This document shows positions 38,356 to 50,400 of a DNA stretch of 64,000 nt, one piece after another. Positions within the stretch are counted from its first letter, which is position 1; each line of letters opens with the position of its first letter. Position numbers and translations under genes: made by a program. The notes under the pieces are model-generated. The model was not told the origin of the DNA and ran no database searches. It was given only the letters and a program-made list of their open reading frames with translations. The stretch comes from Saxidomus purpurata (taxonomy: Eukaryota; Mollusca; Bivalvia; Venerida; Veneridae). The stretch is from NCBI GenBank assembly GCA_022818135.1, contig JAFMSR010000010.1, forward strand, positions 12,486,324 through 12,550,323, in the 5' to 3' direction.

Positions 38356-39999
38356 ATGGCAGCTTTTAAGAAGATAAAGCAACAGGAAATACCATTCATC
38401 TTGGACGGCAAGACAATAATCAAGAGTGTTACCAAGAATACCACGTGCTCTGACGTCATCAACAAATTACCAAAACTCCAATCCCCGTTAGCCGTGTTTG
38501 AATCAGTCGACGGTGTAGAAAAAGAGCTTATAGCCAAAACAAAGTTGCTGAAAGTTTGTCGGGCATACGGATCTGCTAAGAAAGTGGAGTTCATAATCCG
38601 AAAATCTCAAATGTTGACAAATGTAAAGAAAAGCACGCGCAAGTTGTCACCTGACGATGAAAAGTGTAAAAACCAAGGTGTAAAAAATCCCGTAGGGCAA
38701 AAATTGTCTAAAGAAACTCTCAAACAAGTGTCGGATCTCGCATTTTACGTTAGATACCAGAAGACGAAACTTCAGGCTCTAAATACGAAATCGGACTCGG
38801 GTGCTTCTGAACAGAAACGACTCATGAAAAGGATGACGTCAAACGCATCTGTAAACAGTATGGACGCTTTCCTTGCAAAGGCAGACCTGAACGAAATGGC
38901 GCGAATTCTTACATTTTGTGGCGAGGTTACCGCAGAGAAACTTGGTTGCAGTAAACCAAAAAGGCATTCGGTTGAAAATACAAAAGAGACAGTGCCTTGT
39001 GTAGAACAGCAGCAAACAATTAGAGCAGAGTCAGCCGCGAAAATGAAGAAACGTGTGATCCACGAAAGCCTTAAATCAATGAAACTGGGACTAAAACAGA
39101 AATTCGCACCAAAGAGTAAAGTTCAAAGATCTACTTCTACAGGAACAATCAGTTCAACAGACACTGGATATCAGTCAATTGGAAGTGAAGTTGAAAGTGA
39201 GAACTCCGTAGAAGACAAATATTCTACAAATTCAGCCATCAGTTTGAATGTACCGAACCGTCACACATTTGTGTTTTCTGACCTAAATGACGAGCCACGT
39301 CACAGTACACCAGTGTTCGCAGGACGTACGAAGAAACGTAGAGCAGACCACTTGGACTCTACATTCACTGGGGATTATACATTGACCGCTGAAAATCTTG
39401 GAGATTTGGACGAATTTCAAGGGAAAACCATGATTCTTCAGAAATTCATGGCAGACCAGAATATGACGGTTTCGTCAAGGAGATCCGGTAATGACGTTTC
39501 TGAATACCAAGATATAAAGAAAAGGCGCATAGAGAGATACAGCATGCCAGCAGCGTTCCGCAGCCAAGAAGACATTTGTCGTTTTTATTGGAACCAAAAC
39601 TGTGACTCAGATTCTGATTCAGAAAGTGAATGTTCTCAGCCCTGTGACTCTCTGGATTTAGCCTTTAATGCAGGCGCTATCGAAACTGTGGAAACCCAGA
39701 AGAAAACACTCAGACGTGAGTCTGCCATTTCAAACCTGAATCGTTTCTCCTTACTATCACGTGACATTGGACTTAACACTTTTGATGAAAGCAATGGATT
39801 TGACTATTCCTTTGATTGTTCTTTTCCAAGAATGGACGAATCACAGACCGAGGATTTCACTTTGGACTTTAGTTGTGATTTTGATGATAGTGACAGTGAA
39901 AGTGAAAATGAAACTGGCAGCAATGAGGATGACAGTATGGATAGCTTCATGAATACACGATCGTTTCATAACCTTTCAAGTGACAATACTTTGTGCTGA
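38356..39999 (+). CDS. RASSF-like protein with N-terminal Ras-association-type domain, left copy, 547 aa
   Basis: Single-exon CDS. The splice acceptor (TTTCAG) directly precedes the ATG, which the right copy shares, so the start is well supported. Residues about 11-83 resemble the RA (ubiquitin-fold) domain of N-terminal RASSF proteins (RASSF7-10): an LDG start, VTKNTTCSDVI, EKEL, LLKV.RAYG, VEFIIRKS. Residues about 108-150 (LSKETLKQVSDLAFYVRYQK) may form a helix. The middle is Ser- and basic-rich, with a possible basophilic-kinase site RRES. The C-terminus is acidic (DFDDSDSE) and ends in NTLC. RA domains bind Ras-like GTPases and RASSF proteins act as scaffolds; a role here is inferred. Odd: the RA-domain position that is Trp in the right copy (LLKVWRAYG) is Cys68 here. 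The rest of the protein matches no family I recognise. Confidence 0.85.
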   Translation: MAAFKKIKQQEIPFILDGKTIIKSVTKNTTCSDVINKLPKLQSPLAVFESVDGVEKELIAKTKLLKVCRAYGSAKKVEFIIRKSQMLTNVKKSTRKLSPDDEKCKNQGVKNPVGQKLSKETLKQVSDLAFYVRYQKTKLQALNTKSDSGASEQKRLMKRMTSNASVNSMDAFLAKADLNEMARILTFCGEVTAEKLGCSKPKRHSVENTKETVPCVEQQQTIRAESAAKMKKRVIHESLKSMKLGLKQKFAPKSKVQRSTSTGTISSTDTGYQSIGSEVESENSVEDKYSTNSAISLNVPNRHTFVFSDLNDEPRHSTPVFAGRTKKRRADHLDSTFTGDYTLTAENLGDLDEFQGKTMILQKFMADQNMTVSSRRSGNDVSEYQDIKKRRIERYSMPAAFRSQEDICRFYWNQNCDSDSDSESECSQPCDSLDLAFNAGAIETVETQKKTLRRESAISNLNRFSLLSRDIGLNTFDESNGFDYSFDCSFPRMDESQTEDFTLDFSCDFDDSDSESENETGSNEDDSMDSFMNTRSFHNLSSDNTLC

Positions 40000-40400
40000 A
40001 GAAAGATCTAAGCCAATGGGCTTTGTTCTTAGTGTATAAAACTAACAGAAAGATTAAGGACTTTCACTACGGACTTACTAAGAAGTAAACATTGCCTTTA
40101 ACTTACAAACACAGTTTAAACATTGTTTTCTTCAATTTCCTTACTATTGTGCGTCATTTAAAGTGCTCTTTGTTTTGTATGCAAATTCTAAATACTTTGT
40201 AAATATTGTTGAAATATTGAATATGTAAAGTTTGTTGATTGATTCTGTAAATATTGTTTGTAAATACAAATGTATAATTATATGATATCAGTAAATCTTA
40301 AATCAAAGAAAAAATGGTGCGTATTAATATTTTATGCCAAAGAAAGCACAAGAATTGTAAATTAAATGAAGAAATCAACCGGACTTCTGAGGAATAAAAT
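40000..40400 (+). promoter_or_regulatory. 3'UTR of the left RASSF-like gene with three Pumilio-type elements
   Basis: TGTAAATA, which fits the UGUANAUA Pumilio consensus, occurs at 40198-40205, 40246-40253 and 40259-40266. The right gene's 3'UTR has three copies with nearly the same spacing (48 and 13 nt here, 46 and 13 nt there). A possible AATAAA polyadenylation signal lies near 40393. Confidence 0.6.
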
Positions 40401-41329
40401 GATTTTAGAGAACTCATAGTAGAATTATGTCAAGTTATAGAACGTGTTCTAACGTATTGATTCGTATCATGCATTACCCAAAATTAGCGTTTAGTAAAAA
40501 TGTCCCTTCTGTGTTAGAAACAAGACACTGCGTACACCGTTTGCCCCTTTGTTCTGCCTGTTCGACGTTTTCGCTCTTCCACTCGAACAATTGCCGGCAT
40601 TACTATTGATAATTTGTTTGGATTTTATGTATCCTACATAAGGTACATTCTTAACTACGTTGCTGTGAATTATGCCTGCTTTAACTAAGATACTTTGGAG
40701 ATCACAGATTTCAAATCAGCATGTCCAAATAGATTAAGGACCGTATTGCCAGGAACAATAAAAGTGATAAGGAACATTCACTGCTTCAAATACGCCCCCA
40801 TCCAACATGCATAAATATCACGCGTTTATCTCGTATGCCATGCCCCGCAATGACTATCAAGTGAAACGACTGTCTGGAAAAGAATAAGCAAATTTGTCAC
40901 ATATTGCAGACGCGTTTATTAACAATTACAAGCCTTCCCAAGAGAAATAATGCGGTTAAATGTTATGCTTCTTGTATTTTTGCTGGACTTGCTGCTAAAA
41001 ATGATAATTTAGACATATATATGGCTATTTATCCTCTGTTTAATTATACAGTATCAATAATGGCTGAGTCAGGAGCAAAAATATGGAAACGAGGAATTTA
41101 TCATACAATTTTGATGCAAGTTTTCTAACTTTAAATATAACCCCAATAAGAGATAATGTTATAGCACTGTTGCAATGCAGTATGTACCTTTGAAGCACTA
41201 TATGATTTTTACACGGACTGTGTAGCATCATACACGGCGCCGCCTATGTACAAAATCACATAGTGCGGTATTTTACATCTTATCAAGATGATTTGATGAC
41301 GCCCAGTGTGAGGTGTTTCTTAAAGTAGC

Positions 41330-41480
41330 ATTTAATCCATTCATCTTTGGAAAGTGCCATACTATATGGGCAGAGAATGGACCTCCTAATCCGCAGGTCA
41401 TGGGTTCAAATCCCGCACATGACAGTGACCTCCAAAATCCATTCTTTCGCGCGAGCACTGGTTAGAGCTCCAGGGAGCAG
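41330..41480 (+). mobile_element. tRNA-derived SINE fragment
   Basis: tRNA-like head with GGTCATGGGTTCAAATCCCG (B-box-like), preceded by ATGGACCTCCTAATCCGCA. No complete cloverleaf. Confidence 0.5.
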
Positions 41481-42504
41481 AAGGCCTAATATAAGTCGCA
41501 TGAAATAGTTCTACGATCGTCGTAAAACATGTAACTTTAAACTAGTCCAATCCTACAGTAAATTACAAGTACAGACGTGTCCATGTTCCATGCAGCCTAG
41601 CTTCATACAGACATGGACAAGCGTTCTTCTTTTCATGTACCTATAAATTACACGGGTCTTCACAGAGCAAAGCAGAAAAGAATACATTTGTAAAACAAAG
41701 CAGGTTATCATTCGTTCATTACTGAAATCACGAGTACATTGTATGTACATGTACGTCATTTATTTGGGTTCGAGTCCTGCTACCGACCATGTCTCTTCAT
41801 GTAAGAAAGTTGGCATTTTTTTATGGAGGATAGGAGTCTAGTACTAGTTCTTTCCAGGAACGCTTGTTATGTACACTGTTACATAACCAAAAACACGGTA
41901 AGAACGAGTGTTGACCTCGTACAACAACATCGAATCTAGTGCTATTCTGGTGCAGCACATGCAAATTATCACACATTGCACAAAGTAGCATACTTTGTTT
42001 CCAGTTCTTACCAAAATTTATATATTTGTGCTGCCAATTTAATGTACATGTACTGTCTACGTTCTCCGAATTATAGAACATTATGATGTCCATCTATCAC
42101 TTATCATGCCAACAAATTCAGAGATTTCATTTAATTAGGGGCGTGAAACTTCCATAACTTAGATCAATTTTAGAACATTTAAACGTTACATGTATATAAA
42201 GCATGCGAAATACACATTCATAGCCATATGTTGTATCTTTTCAGCTTTCTGAAGAAAGAATATAAGTGAAAGTAATTACTCAAATAACACATAAATCTAA
42301 ATCATAATAAATATATACGTCTATAGTCTGTAACAGCGACGAGCGGAGTAATTTCGTATACAACGGTACTTTATCTTATTGCGATAGTTCACGTGCGCTG
42401 TAATAGATAATGTCCTAGTGTAACCGAGTCGCTCATTAAAAAGTTTCATTGTAAAAGCAAAACACCTTCTTACAGGTATAGTTGAAATTAGTCAAGTACG
42501 TCTT

Positions 42505-42695
42505 AGGTAAGTGGAATTAGTGTAACCTCTCATGGATTGAGGGTCATGGGTTCGAGCCCTGCTACCGAGCATTGCTCATTATACATGTAATACTGGCTCT
42601 TCCCAGAAAAGATGGTTATTTAAACTGGCCGTCTGTTAAAATGACCAAATAACGGTTGGAACGAGCGTAAACATCCTACAACAAAAACGTCAAAT
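42505..42695 (+). mobile_element. tRNA-derived SINE, family A (longest copy)
   Basis: B-box GGGTTCGAGCCC, then TGCTACCGAG; body with TTAAAATGACCAAATAACGG; end CATCCTACAACAAAAACG. Matches 12018-12220 in order and wording. A third, truncated copy lies at 41764-41820. Confidence 0.65.
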
Positions 42696-44654
42696 GATAT
42701 CATGTAGCATTTTTGACGTATCATGCGAAATATTCTTATTCTCTAATCAAACTCAAGCAGGACATTGTTATCCTATCCAGTATATCCAAATTCGTTAGAA
42801 CTGTCCCAAGAACTGTGCCTTTTGAGAACTAAAGACAGAATATACCCTAAATATGGAAGGACGAACTGACACCGGGTGCTCACTTAATAATGAATCCCTT
42901 TTGTAATACTATAATGCAAATTGTTGGGTCCCTGGTCTTCCCGCAATGCAAATTGTAACATTACTGCACAACTTTTATCTCCTACTGGGACTTTGGTTCG
43001 AGTTCCGGTCAGACCATTTCAAATGTGCCCTTTAGTATATACGATACTATAAACCAGTATGCCACATATCTTCCATCCATAATGAAAGTCTTAATCATTC
43101 GTTCAATTTTACGATCGGGTTAAAACAAACTATATCTTGCTCTTTCGGAGTCGTGTTTTAACAACATTATTATAATGACTGTTACATTCTGAACACTTAT
43201 TTGTCATCCAATGCCAGCTGTTTATGATCGGCCGCGACTATGAAATACTCTTAGGACAGCACATTACAAGAATGTGTCACTTCTTTGCCACAACCTACAC
43301 TATTTGAAACTAGATATAATATATATGTTTACGGACTTTACAGAAGTTGTCTTTTATTCCACCAAACATCTCCCTTCTGAATGAACTACATGCCAACACA
43401 TGACTTCATTTGTCATTTCCACAAATAGCTGACTAGTCTTGTACATTGTACTACAACATGTAGTATGAGTGTTTTGTTGTTGTTTTTTCATCATTCGCCA
43501 TTTTAAACCACTGTCCACTCGGATTGTATTGAGGGTATTAAGGTTGATGTAAAGTATTTCAAGTACAGTCCGTCACAACGTTTACCAGCTGCTAACTACC
43601 ATTTAATACCATTGAAAAATGGAAACCTTGCAACGGGCAACTGATATCTGAGAATACTTTGAAAATTTCATAACAGTGTATTGACTTTAAACGACACTAG
43701 CAAACGAAAGAGCTAGAATGGTCATTTATTCCCAAACGTTTTCCCGATAGTATAGTAATTTATTCATTGGTAGTAAGTGGAGCTCCAATGATTCATGCGA
43801 TAACTGTGAATTTGCAAAACTATTAATAAAAGAATACCAAGATGGTCCTAAATCGCTCACCTGAGTGCCTTTTGTCGTTACATGAAGTCAACAACAGGGT
43901 CGTAGAAAACAAAGTAAACGTACAAGGTGTTTTAAAGTATTCCCTTATACAAGTGTATATAAAACTAGTGAACCTTGGGGCGGCGCCAATTTTGGCATCA
44001 TGGGCACGTTTTGAACAAACTTCATAGAGTACACACACTACAACATTCCAAATATCTTGGGTCTAGGCGATACGGTTTCTGAAATAAATCTTTTATATTA
44101 GTTTTACTTCATATTTTATATCTTTATTTAAAACATTACCCCCACTCTCATGCAGGGCGAATCATGACTCCATGGGAATAATTTTAACATTCTTGATAGA
44201 GGTTCGCTAGACACTGCCACACACTAAAAATCTAAGTTCGTCAATTTGCGGGTTTGGAGGAGATTTTAAAGATTTTCAAATGTGTTCCAATAGAAACCAA
44301 AGTTCTGCATAGAATGGAATTCTTCCGAAAATAAACTTTGGTTGTGGCTCATGCAAGACACATTGCTCAAGTTACATCAACATTGCTACAGCCGGAGGAG
44401 ATGACGTTTTAAGAAAATGGCTTCAGGGCGGACGGTGAATGAAAAGCTCCTTTTTTGATTGGCAATATGGTTCATGGGATACCATATGATTTTCCCTTTT
44501 TAATAAGTGAATGTTATTTTGCATATGTCTTAATTTTTTGCAGCCGCAGTAAAAGACTCAAACTTTTAAAGACTAGTGTTCCGTAATCATTTTAGTAAAG
44601 ACCACCATGCAGTCAATTGAAACATTCTCGTCGGGGACCTCACTAGACATATAC

Positions 44655-44760
44655 TATGATCTCCTGTGGCCTATAGTGGTTAACACTTGCGCCATGGGAG
44701 TGGGAGGTGGCAGGCTCGCATTCAAGCAGGGGTGTGTACTGTTATGGCAGGTTGGTGAGC
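44655..44760 (+). mobile_element. tRNA-like SINE head
   Basis: TGTGGCCTATAGTGGTTAAC resembles an A-box region, and GGCAGGCTCGCATTCAAGC a decayed B-box. No functional tRNA. Confidence 0.4.
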
Positions 44761-45279
44761 CATCAACTAGATGATGAATGGTTGTCGTTTGCCGACTTGC
44801 CTGGTTCGTGGTATTAAAGAACGGGACAGATGAAAATGTTTCAGAAAGGGCGTGAACTAGCTATCCAAATAAATAAAGTGAGAAGGTTGTTTATGAAAGT
44901 CATCGGTTCTATTCAAGCTGCCAGTTAGTGTTCAGATAGTGCACTGGCTGTACATAGAAGCTTTCTCATTCAGTAAACACTAGAAAGCACAACGGTTCGA
45001 AAAAGGTTTTAAAAATCTCATAGCCTGTAGATTTCATGACATTTCAAAAGGTTTTTAATTAGAGAATTAATCAACACAGCCGGCCCTATTCACAGACATT
45101 AAGTTTTCCTTTGTGTGCATATGTGCATTAAGCGGGACGTACAACGGTAAGTACAGCATTTATATACATTTCTTTTTTAAAAAACGGTGGGTCTTTTATA
45201 AACCTAAACCCTTCATCTTTACATTGATCAAATAAGGGAGAACTGCTTTTTAATTATGTACAAACACAAAACTGAGTCA

Positions 45280-45531
45280 TTGTCAACTTTAATAGTATTG
45301 GTCTTATATCTATATTATATTTACAAACAATATTTACAGAAACAGTCAACAATGCTGCACATTCATAATTTAACAATATTTACATATATAGCATTTAGAA
45401 TTTGAATACAAAACAAAAGCACTTTCTATGATGAACTCAAGCAAGGACAATCGATTTACTTTTTTCTTTCGTTTCCCGGTGTGTGCACGTAGATTTCTTT
45501 ATTCAGAAATCACCTTTGCTCAAATCGTTCT
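45280..45531 (-). promoter_or_regulatory. 3'UTR of the right RASSF-like gene with three Pumilio-type elements
   Basis: On the minus strand TGTAAATA lies at 45384-45377, 45338-45331 and 45325-45318. ATTAAA at 45293-45288 is a plausible polyadenylation signal. The surrounding UTR is much more diverged than these motifs. Confidence 0.6.
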
Positions 45532-47169
45532 TCAGCACAGAGTATTATCCCCTGAAAGGTGAAGAAACGATCGTGTATTCATGAAGCTATCCATACTGTC
45601 ATCTTCATTGCTGTCAGCTTCCATCTCACCCTCACTGTCACTATCATCAAAATCACAACTAAAGTCTAGACTGAAATCCTCGGTCTGTGATTCGTCCATT
45701 CTTGGAAAAGAACAATTAAAAGAATAATTAAAACCACTGCTTTCATTAAAAGTATCAAGTCCAATGTCACGTGACAGTAAGGAGAAACGATTCAGGTTTG
45801 AAATTGCAGACTCGCGTCTGAGTGTTTTCTTCTGGGTTTCCACAGTTTCGATAGCATCTATAGCGCCTGCATTAAAGGCTAAATCCAGAGAGTCACAGGG
45901 CTGAGAACATTCACTTTCTGAATCAGAATCTGAGTCACAGCTTTGATTCCAATAAAAACGACATATGTCTTCTTGGCTGCGGAACGCTGCTGGCATGCTG
46001 TATCTATCCGTGCGCCTTTTCGTCACATTCGGGTATTCAAAAACGTCATTTTCTGAAATCCTTGACGAAACTGGCATAGTCTGGTCTGCCATGAATTTCT
46101 GAAGAATCATAGATTTCCCTTGAAATTCGCCCAGATCTCCAAGATTTTCAGCGGTTAAGGTATGATCCCCAGTGAATGTAGAATCCAAGTGGTCTGCCCT
46201 GCGTTTCTGCGTACGTCCTGCGAACACTGGTGTACTGTGACGTGGCTCGTCATTAAGGTCAGAAAACACAAATGTGTGACGCTTCGGTACATTCAAACTG
46301 ATGGCTGAGTTTGTTGAATATTTATCTTCTTCGGAGATCTCACTTCCTAATGACTGATATCCAGTGTCTGTTGAACTGATAGTTTCTGTAGAAGTCGATC
46401 TTTGAACTTTACTCTTTGGTGCGAATTTTTGTTTTAGTCCCAGTTTCATTGATTTAAGGCTTTCGTGGATCACACGTTTCTTCATTTTCGCGGCTGACTC
46501 TGCTCTAATTGTTTGCTGCTGTTCTACACAAGGCACTGTCTCTTTTGAAGTTTCAACCGAATTCCTTTTTTGTTTACTACCACCAAGTTTCTCGGCGGTA
46601 ACCTCACCACAGAAAGTAAGAAATCGCGCCATCTCGTTCAGGTCTGCCTTTGCAAGGAAAGCGTCCATACTGTTAACAGATGCGTTTGACGTCATCCTTT
46701 TCATGAGTCGTTTCTGTTCAGAAGCACCCGAGTCCGATTTCGTATTGAAAGCTTGAAGTTTTGTCTTCTGGTACCTAACGTAAAATGCAAGATCCGACAC
46801 TTGTTTGAGAGTTTCTTTAGACAGCTTTTGCCCTATGGGACTTTTTACACCTTGGTTTTTACACTTTTCACCGTCAGATGACAACTTGCGTGTGTCTTTC
46901 TTCGCCTTTGTCAACATTTGAGATTTTCTCAAAACAAACTCCACCTTTTTAGATCCGTATGCGCGCCAGACTTTTAACAACTTCGTTTTGCCTGTAAGCT
47001 CTTTTTCTATGCCGTCGACTGATTCAAATACGGCTAACGGGGATTGGAGTTTTGGTAATTTGTTGATGACGTCAGAGCACGTGGTATTCTTGGTAACACT
47101 CTTGATTATTGCCTTGCCGTCCAAGATGAATGGTATTTCCTGTTGCTTTATCTTCTTAAAAGCTGCCAT
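45532..47169 (-). CDS. RASSF-like protein with N-terminal Ras-association-type domain, right copy, 545 aa
   Basis: Single-exon paralogue of the 38356-39999 gene, similar along the full length. All length differences are whole codons: one residue lost in GSAKK, four lost in the GSEVESENSVED region and three gained in AIDAIETVE. The RA-type domain keeps LLKVWRAYG with the Trp, plus VEFVLRKS. Shared with the left copy: NTTCSDVI, EKEL, the SASVNSMDAF block, RRESAISNLNRFSLLSRDIG, the acidic DFDDSDSE tail and the NTLC end. Both frames are open with only in-frame indels, so both copies appear to be under selection. The acceptor TTTCAG precedes the ATG. The gene runs toward the left copy, tail to tail across about 5 kb. 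Function is inferred as for the left copy. Confidence 0.85.
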   Translation of the reverse strand: MAAFKKIKQQEIPFILDGKAIIKSVTKNTTCSDVINKLPKLQSPLAVFESVDGIEKELTGKTKLLKVWRAYGSKKVEFVLRKSQMLTKAKKDTRKLSSDGEKCKNQGVKSPIGQKLSKETLKQVSDLAFYVRYQKTKLQAFNTKSDSGASEQKRLMKRMTSNASVNSMDAFLAKADLNEMARFLTFCGEVTAEKLGGSKQKRNSVETSKETVPCVEQQQTIRAESAAKMKKRVIHESLKSMKLGLKQKFAPKSKVQRSTSTETISSTDTGYQSLGSEISEEDKYSTNSAISLNVPKRHTFVFSDLNDEPRHSTPVFAGRTQKRRADHLDSTFTGDHTLTAENLGDLGEFQGKSMILQKFMADQTMPVSSRISENDVFEYPNVTKRRTDRYSMPAAFRSQEDICRFYWNQSCDSDSDSESECSQPCDSLDLAFNAGAIDAIETVETQKKTLRRESAISNLNRFSLLSRDIGLDTFNESSGFNYSFNCSFPRMDESQTEDFSLDFSCDFDDSDSEGEMEADSNEDDSMDSFMNTRSFLHLSGDNTLC

Positions 47170-49794
47170 CTGAAATTGGAAGAAAAAAAATATTTAAAAC
47201 ACAATGTAAAAGTAATCGTTTGAGTAGCTTTTTACCTATATGCTTTCTACAGAAGCCCGCGGTTGGGATTATGCCGTTTTGTCTTTTTTCCATTCATATA
47301 TGAAGCCAGCTGACAAAACATGGTTATTTTTTCGCATCTTAACTTTTGTATTTTACTGAAGTACCAGGTAGACTGAAGACAAAATAAAGCTAAAAACTTG
47401 AAACGTAATTCCGACAAATGTTGTGCTGATTTAATAAGGGAAAAATTGCGACTATCTTTTTATTACAACATGTTTAAGGATCCTTAACTGCATTACAAAA
47501 TCTTTAAGCATTCTATAAATTCATCACATGCAGCCTCAGTGAGTGACAGAATAGCTGAGGTATTCAAGATTAAATCGTTTTATTTACATCCAAGCTATGT
47601 CGTGAACTTATAAGACTCCCTGATAAGACTTATGGTTATAAAATGGATCGGTTGGGAATACTTCATTTACTTATATCCAATGATTTTTCAATCTCTGGGC
47701 AGCTGCAGTTTCACAGTTTCTAAACTTGTCACTTTTATTTACACGTACATGTAGATGTAGTGAAGAGCGGCGGAAACGACAGCTGTCATATCAATTAGGA
47801 ACACATTATTGTATAATAGAATATGGTTGACCCTATAATTGTCAAAACGAGAAAAACATAATTGTATTTTTGGCTTCCGATATTTCATATTTCAAATTGG
47901 AAAAATTGAAATGTATACTAACTTGGCTAAAAAGTAAATTTGCCAAAATCGACTATACTTTAAAGGTCGTTCACATTTGCGAAATATGACCATACGGTTG
48001 TTTAGATCGCGTGACTTTAATAATAGTTTTGCACTAATTGAGAAATAAAATAGAGGTAACATAATCTTATGCTCTGGTTTCAAGTGTTAACACTATCTTA
48101 AACGGAAAATGATGCTGTATCTAATGCGTTGTGAAATTACCGTGCTTTAACCTAATAAATAATTCAACAATTGATCACATTCGTATATTTATTTGGAGTC
48201 TGTTATTAAAAACATTTCAAGGCTTCATAAATTCTTTTAATGCAATCACCTTTTTTCCGACACAGTTATACTGTCAGATTAATCTTCTTATATCTTTTTG
48301 AATTTGTTCGTTCTTATCTTAGCTTCTTATGTCCGATTTCAAAGATCAAAAACTATTTTGGAACAATTTTTTTTGCATTTTCACTTGTTATTGACTGTTA
48401 CTGCTAGTATCAATTATAGAAATGAAAAATTTCAAATCCATTATGCAATACATATGAATTTTAAATGAAAATAAATAGTATTACACCTTTGCTTAACGTT
48501 CTAAGGGAGCAAATAATGAATGCCATCTTAAATGACACTTTGACATAAAGATGGGTAATGTAGCAAAGATTAGATACGCAACATATGTTTACTTGCGCAA
48601 TTTAACACATCTGATTCACAACCTACCTGCCGTCTGTCGGAATACAAATCTCAGTGGATACGGTGAAAAATAATCCTAATTTCTTTTTTGTAAACCACAG
48701 AGGTAAATTAACTGAATTAAACACTATATAGTACTTTGATGTTATTGAATTCCCCGTTCCTACTCCATAAGAACTGCAGCCATCTCTAACAGGCTCGAGT
48801 CATAAAATTAAGAGATAAAATTCAACTGACCAACCCTAGTTGTCATTGCCTATTAATTAGCGTGTCAAATGGTTTAGATTATCTGCTAGATAGGGGTTGA
48901 CACGTGTAGTTTAATGAATATTAAGAATTTGAAAATCGAACATTAATTTATTAAATAAATGAAAGATCTAGATGTTCGACCATCTGTCTGCAGTTGCTTG
49001 TTTTCTGACAGGCCTCCGGGATAAAAGTTGTCAAAAAGTGTAAATGTTGTTATCGGGTGCCAGTCTCACTTTAATTTGTGAGAGAAAAGACATGGCATAA
49101 ATTAACATAATTAAACAAAACTAAAACTGCACCGTTCTTAAAAAAAGTAGATTTCTAATAAAGCCATAATCTGCATGTCATTCTAAAACGACTTTCTCAA
49201 AAAACCAATAGCGTTTCGTTTAGATCAAACAAAGTGAACGTAATAAGCAAAGCCTTTTGTGATTATATAAAGTAATTAAATGCACTTAGATGTCTCTCGT
49301 GTAAATGAACATTGTACGTTAGCATTCATGTGCAACATATAGTTTTCTCTAAAGGAGAATTCACTTACAAAAACTGGACAAATGAAAAGTTATACTGTCT
49401 AAAATCCACATAAAATAGACAATAAATAGATATCACGCACTTCGCATTTTATTAGAGAATATTCTAAATTGATTTCCTTACCTTAATAATCCAGCCTCAA
49501 TGTATTTTTGCAAAATGCTAAATTCTTACTTATTATGTTAAAGTTTATATAGTTTTTACAAAAACTGGCATCGTAAGCGTCACAACTAGGCATTATTATC
49601 ATCATCATCAAATCGTCATCATCAACAACAAGAGCAAAAACAGCTGTAGCAACATCTGAAGCAATTATTACATGGTTTGCATACAATTTAAACGTGTGCA
49701 TAAACATTTGCATGGCTGCATGGAAACGAAGATGGAACATCGTCATTTTTCTATAATATTCGGAAAAAAGAAATGACTGATAGAAAATTCTTAC

Positions 49795-49930
49795 CTTGAA
49801 GATTCTTTTATTATATTTCAAAGCCTCCCAGATGTATGTATGCAGTGACAATTAGAATTAAGAGCTAAGTACGTATAATGCGACTTTAAGAAATCTCTAT
49901 GATAATTGTTGAATAGCAAAGAACATGTAA
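49795..49930 (-). other. Predicted non-coding 5'UTR exon of the right RASSF-like gene
   Basis: The minus strand reads AAGAATCTTCAAG followed by donor GTAAGAA, aligned with the left gene's exon end. The intron runs 49794-47170. The start is approximate, inferred from the TATA position. Confidence 0.5.
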
Positions 49931-50400
49931 GTATGATTAATTCCAGTCCTTGAAACGGATATATAGTATGCCTCGTTCTGGCTGACTGACCCTTGCATTG
50001 AAAAGGGACAATCTAGGGATGCAAACATAGTTAAGGATAATAATAGAAGATGATTATGTTCTCGCCTTGTCGCGAGATGATAATTGTTTGTTACTGCAGG
50101 AAGTGAGACCCTTAAGCTGAATGTTTCACAATAGTTAATTAGCTCATTGATTAATTAACCTGGCAAAAGGTGAGAAAATTCTTAGATTTCTCAACGAGAT
50201 AACACCTTTTCCGATGTAATTTTCTATTATGACAAGAAAGATAATGTTTTCTATTGTCTTATGCTTGTATTTACAAATAAGAAAATATTGTTAATTGTAA
50301 TTAAGGACTGAAAATTCTAATTTAAAAGATAAGAATCGTGTAAAACTTGGAAGTAACAGATTTCTGAAACCGTAAGATCTTATCTCATCCGCGAAAAACA
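49930..50400 (-). promoter_or_regulatory. Conserved promoter block of the right RASSF-like gene with TATA box
   Basis: Reverse-complement counterpart of 34016-34475. The TATA-like ATATATA lies at 49959-49965. GATAAG, GGTTAATTAATCA and CTAATTAAC are all kept. Confidence 0.6.

Larger units (their letters stand above)
33645..40310 (+). repeat. Left arm of a large inverted duplication
   Basis: This arm matches 45280-50455 in reverse complement. Matching blocks in order are the promoter block (34016-34480), a 5'UTR exon with its donor (to 34623), intron pieces (for example 37170-37460), the whole CDS (38356-39999) and the 3'UTR (40150-40310). Similarity is highest in the CDS and promoter block and lower in intron and UTR. 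The left arm is longer because it contains a palindromic insertion (34801-36572) and a smaller one (33710-34037) that the right arm lacks. Confidence 0.9.
40401..45279. other. Spacer between the two inverted genes
   Basis: No gene recognised. Contains SINE-like pieces (41330-41480, 41764-41820, 42505-42695, 44655-44760). A stretch at 43835-44100 (CAAGATGGTCCTAAATCGCT, CACCTGAG) resembles a common mollusc dispersed repeat. Confidence 0.5.

Noticed and set aside
49483..49851. 122 aa minus-strand ORF upstream of the right RASSF-like gene
   Set aside because: It overlaps the 5'UTR exon and intron, contains ATC-repeat-coded Asp/Met runs, and has no counterpart in the left arm.
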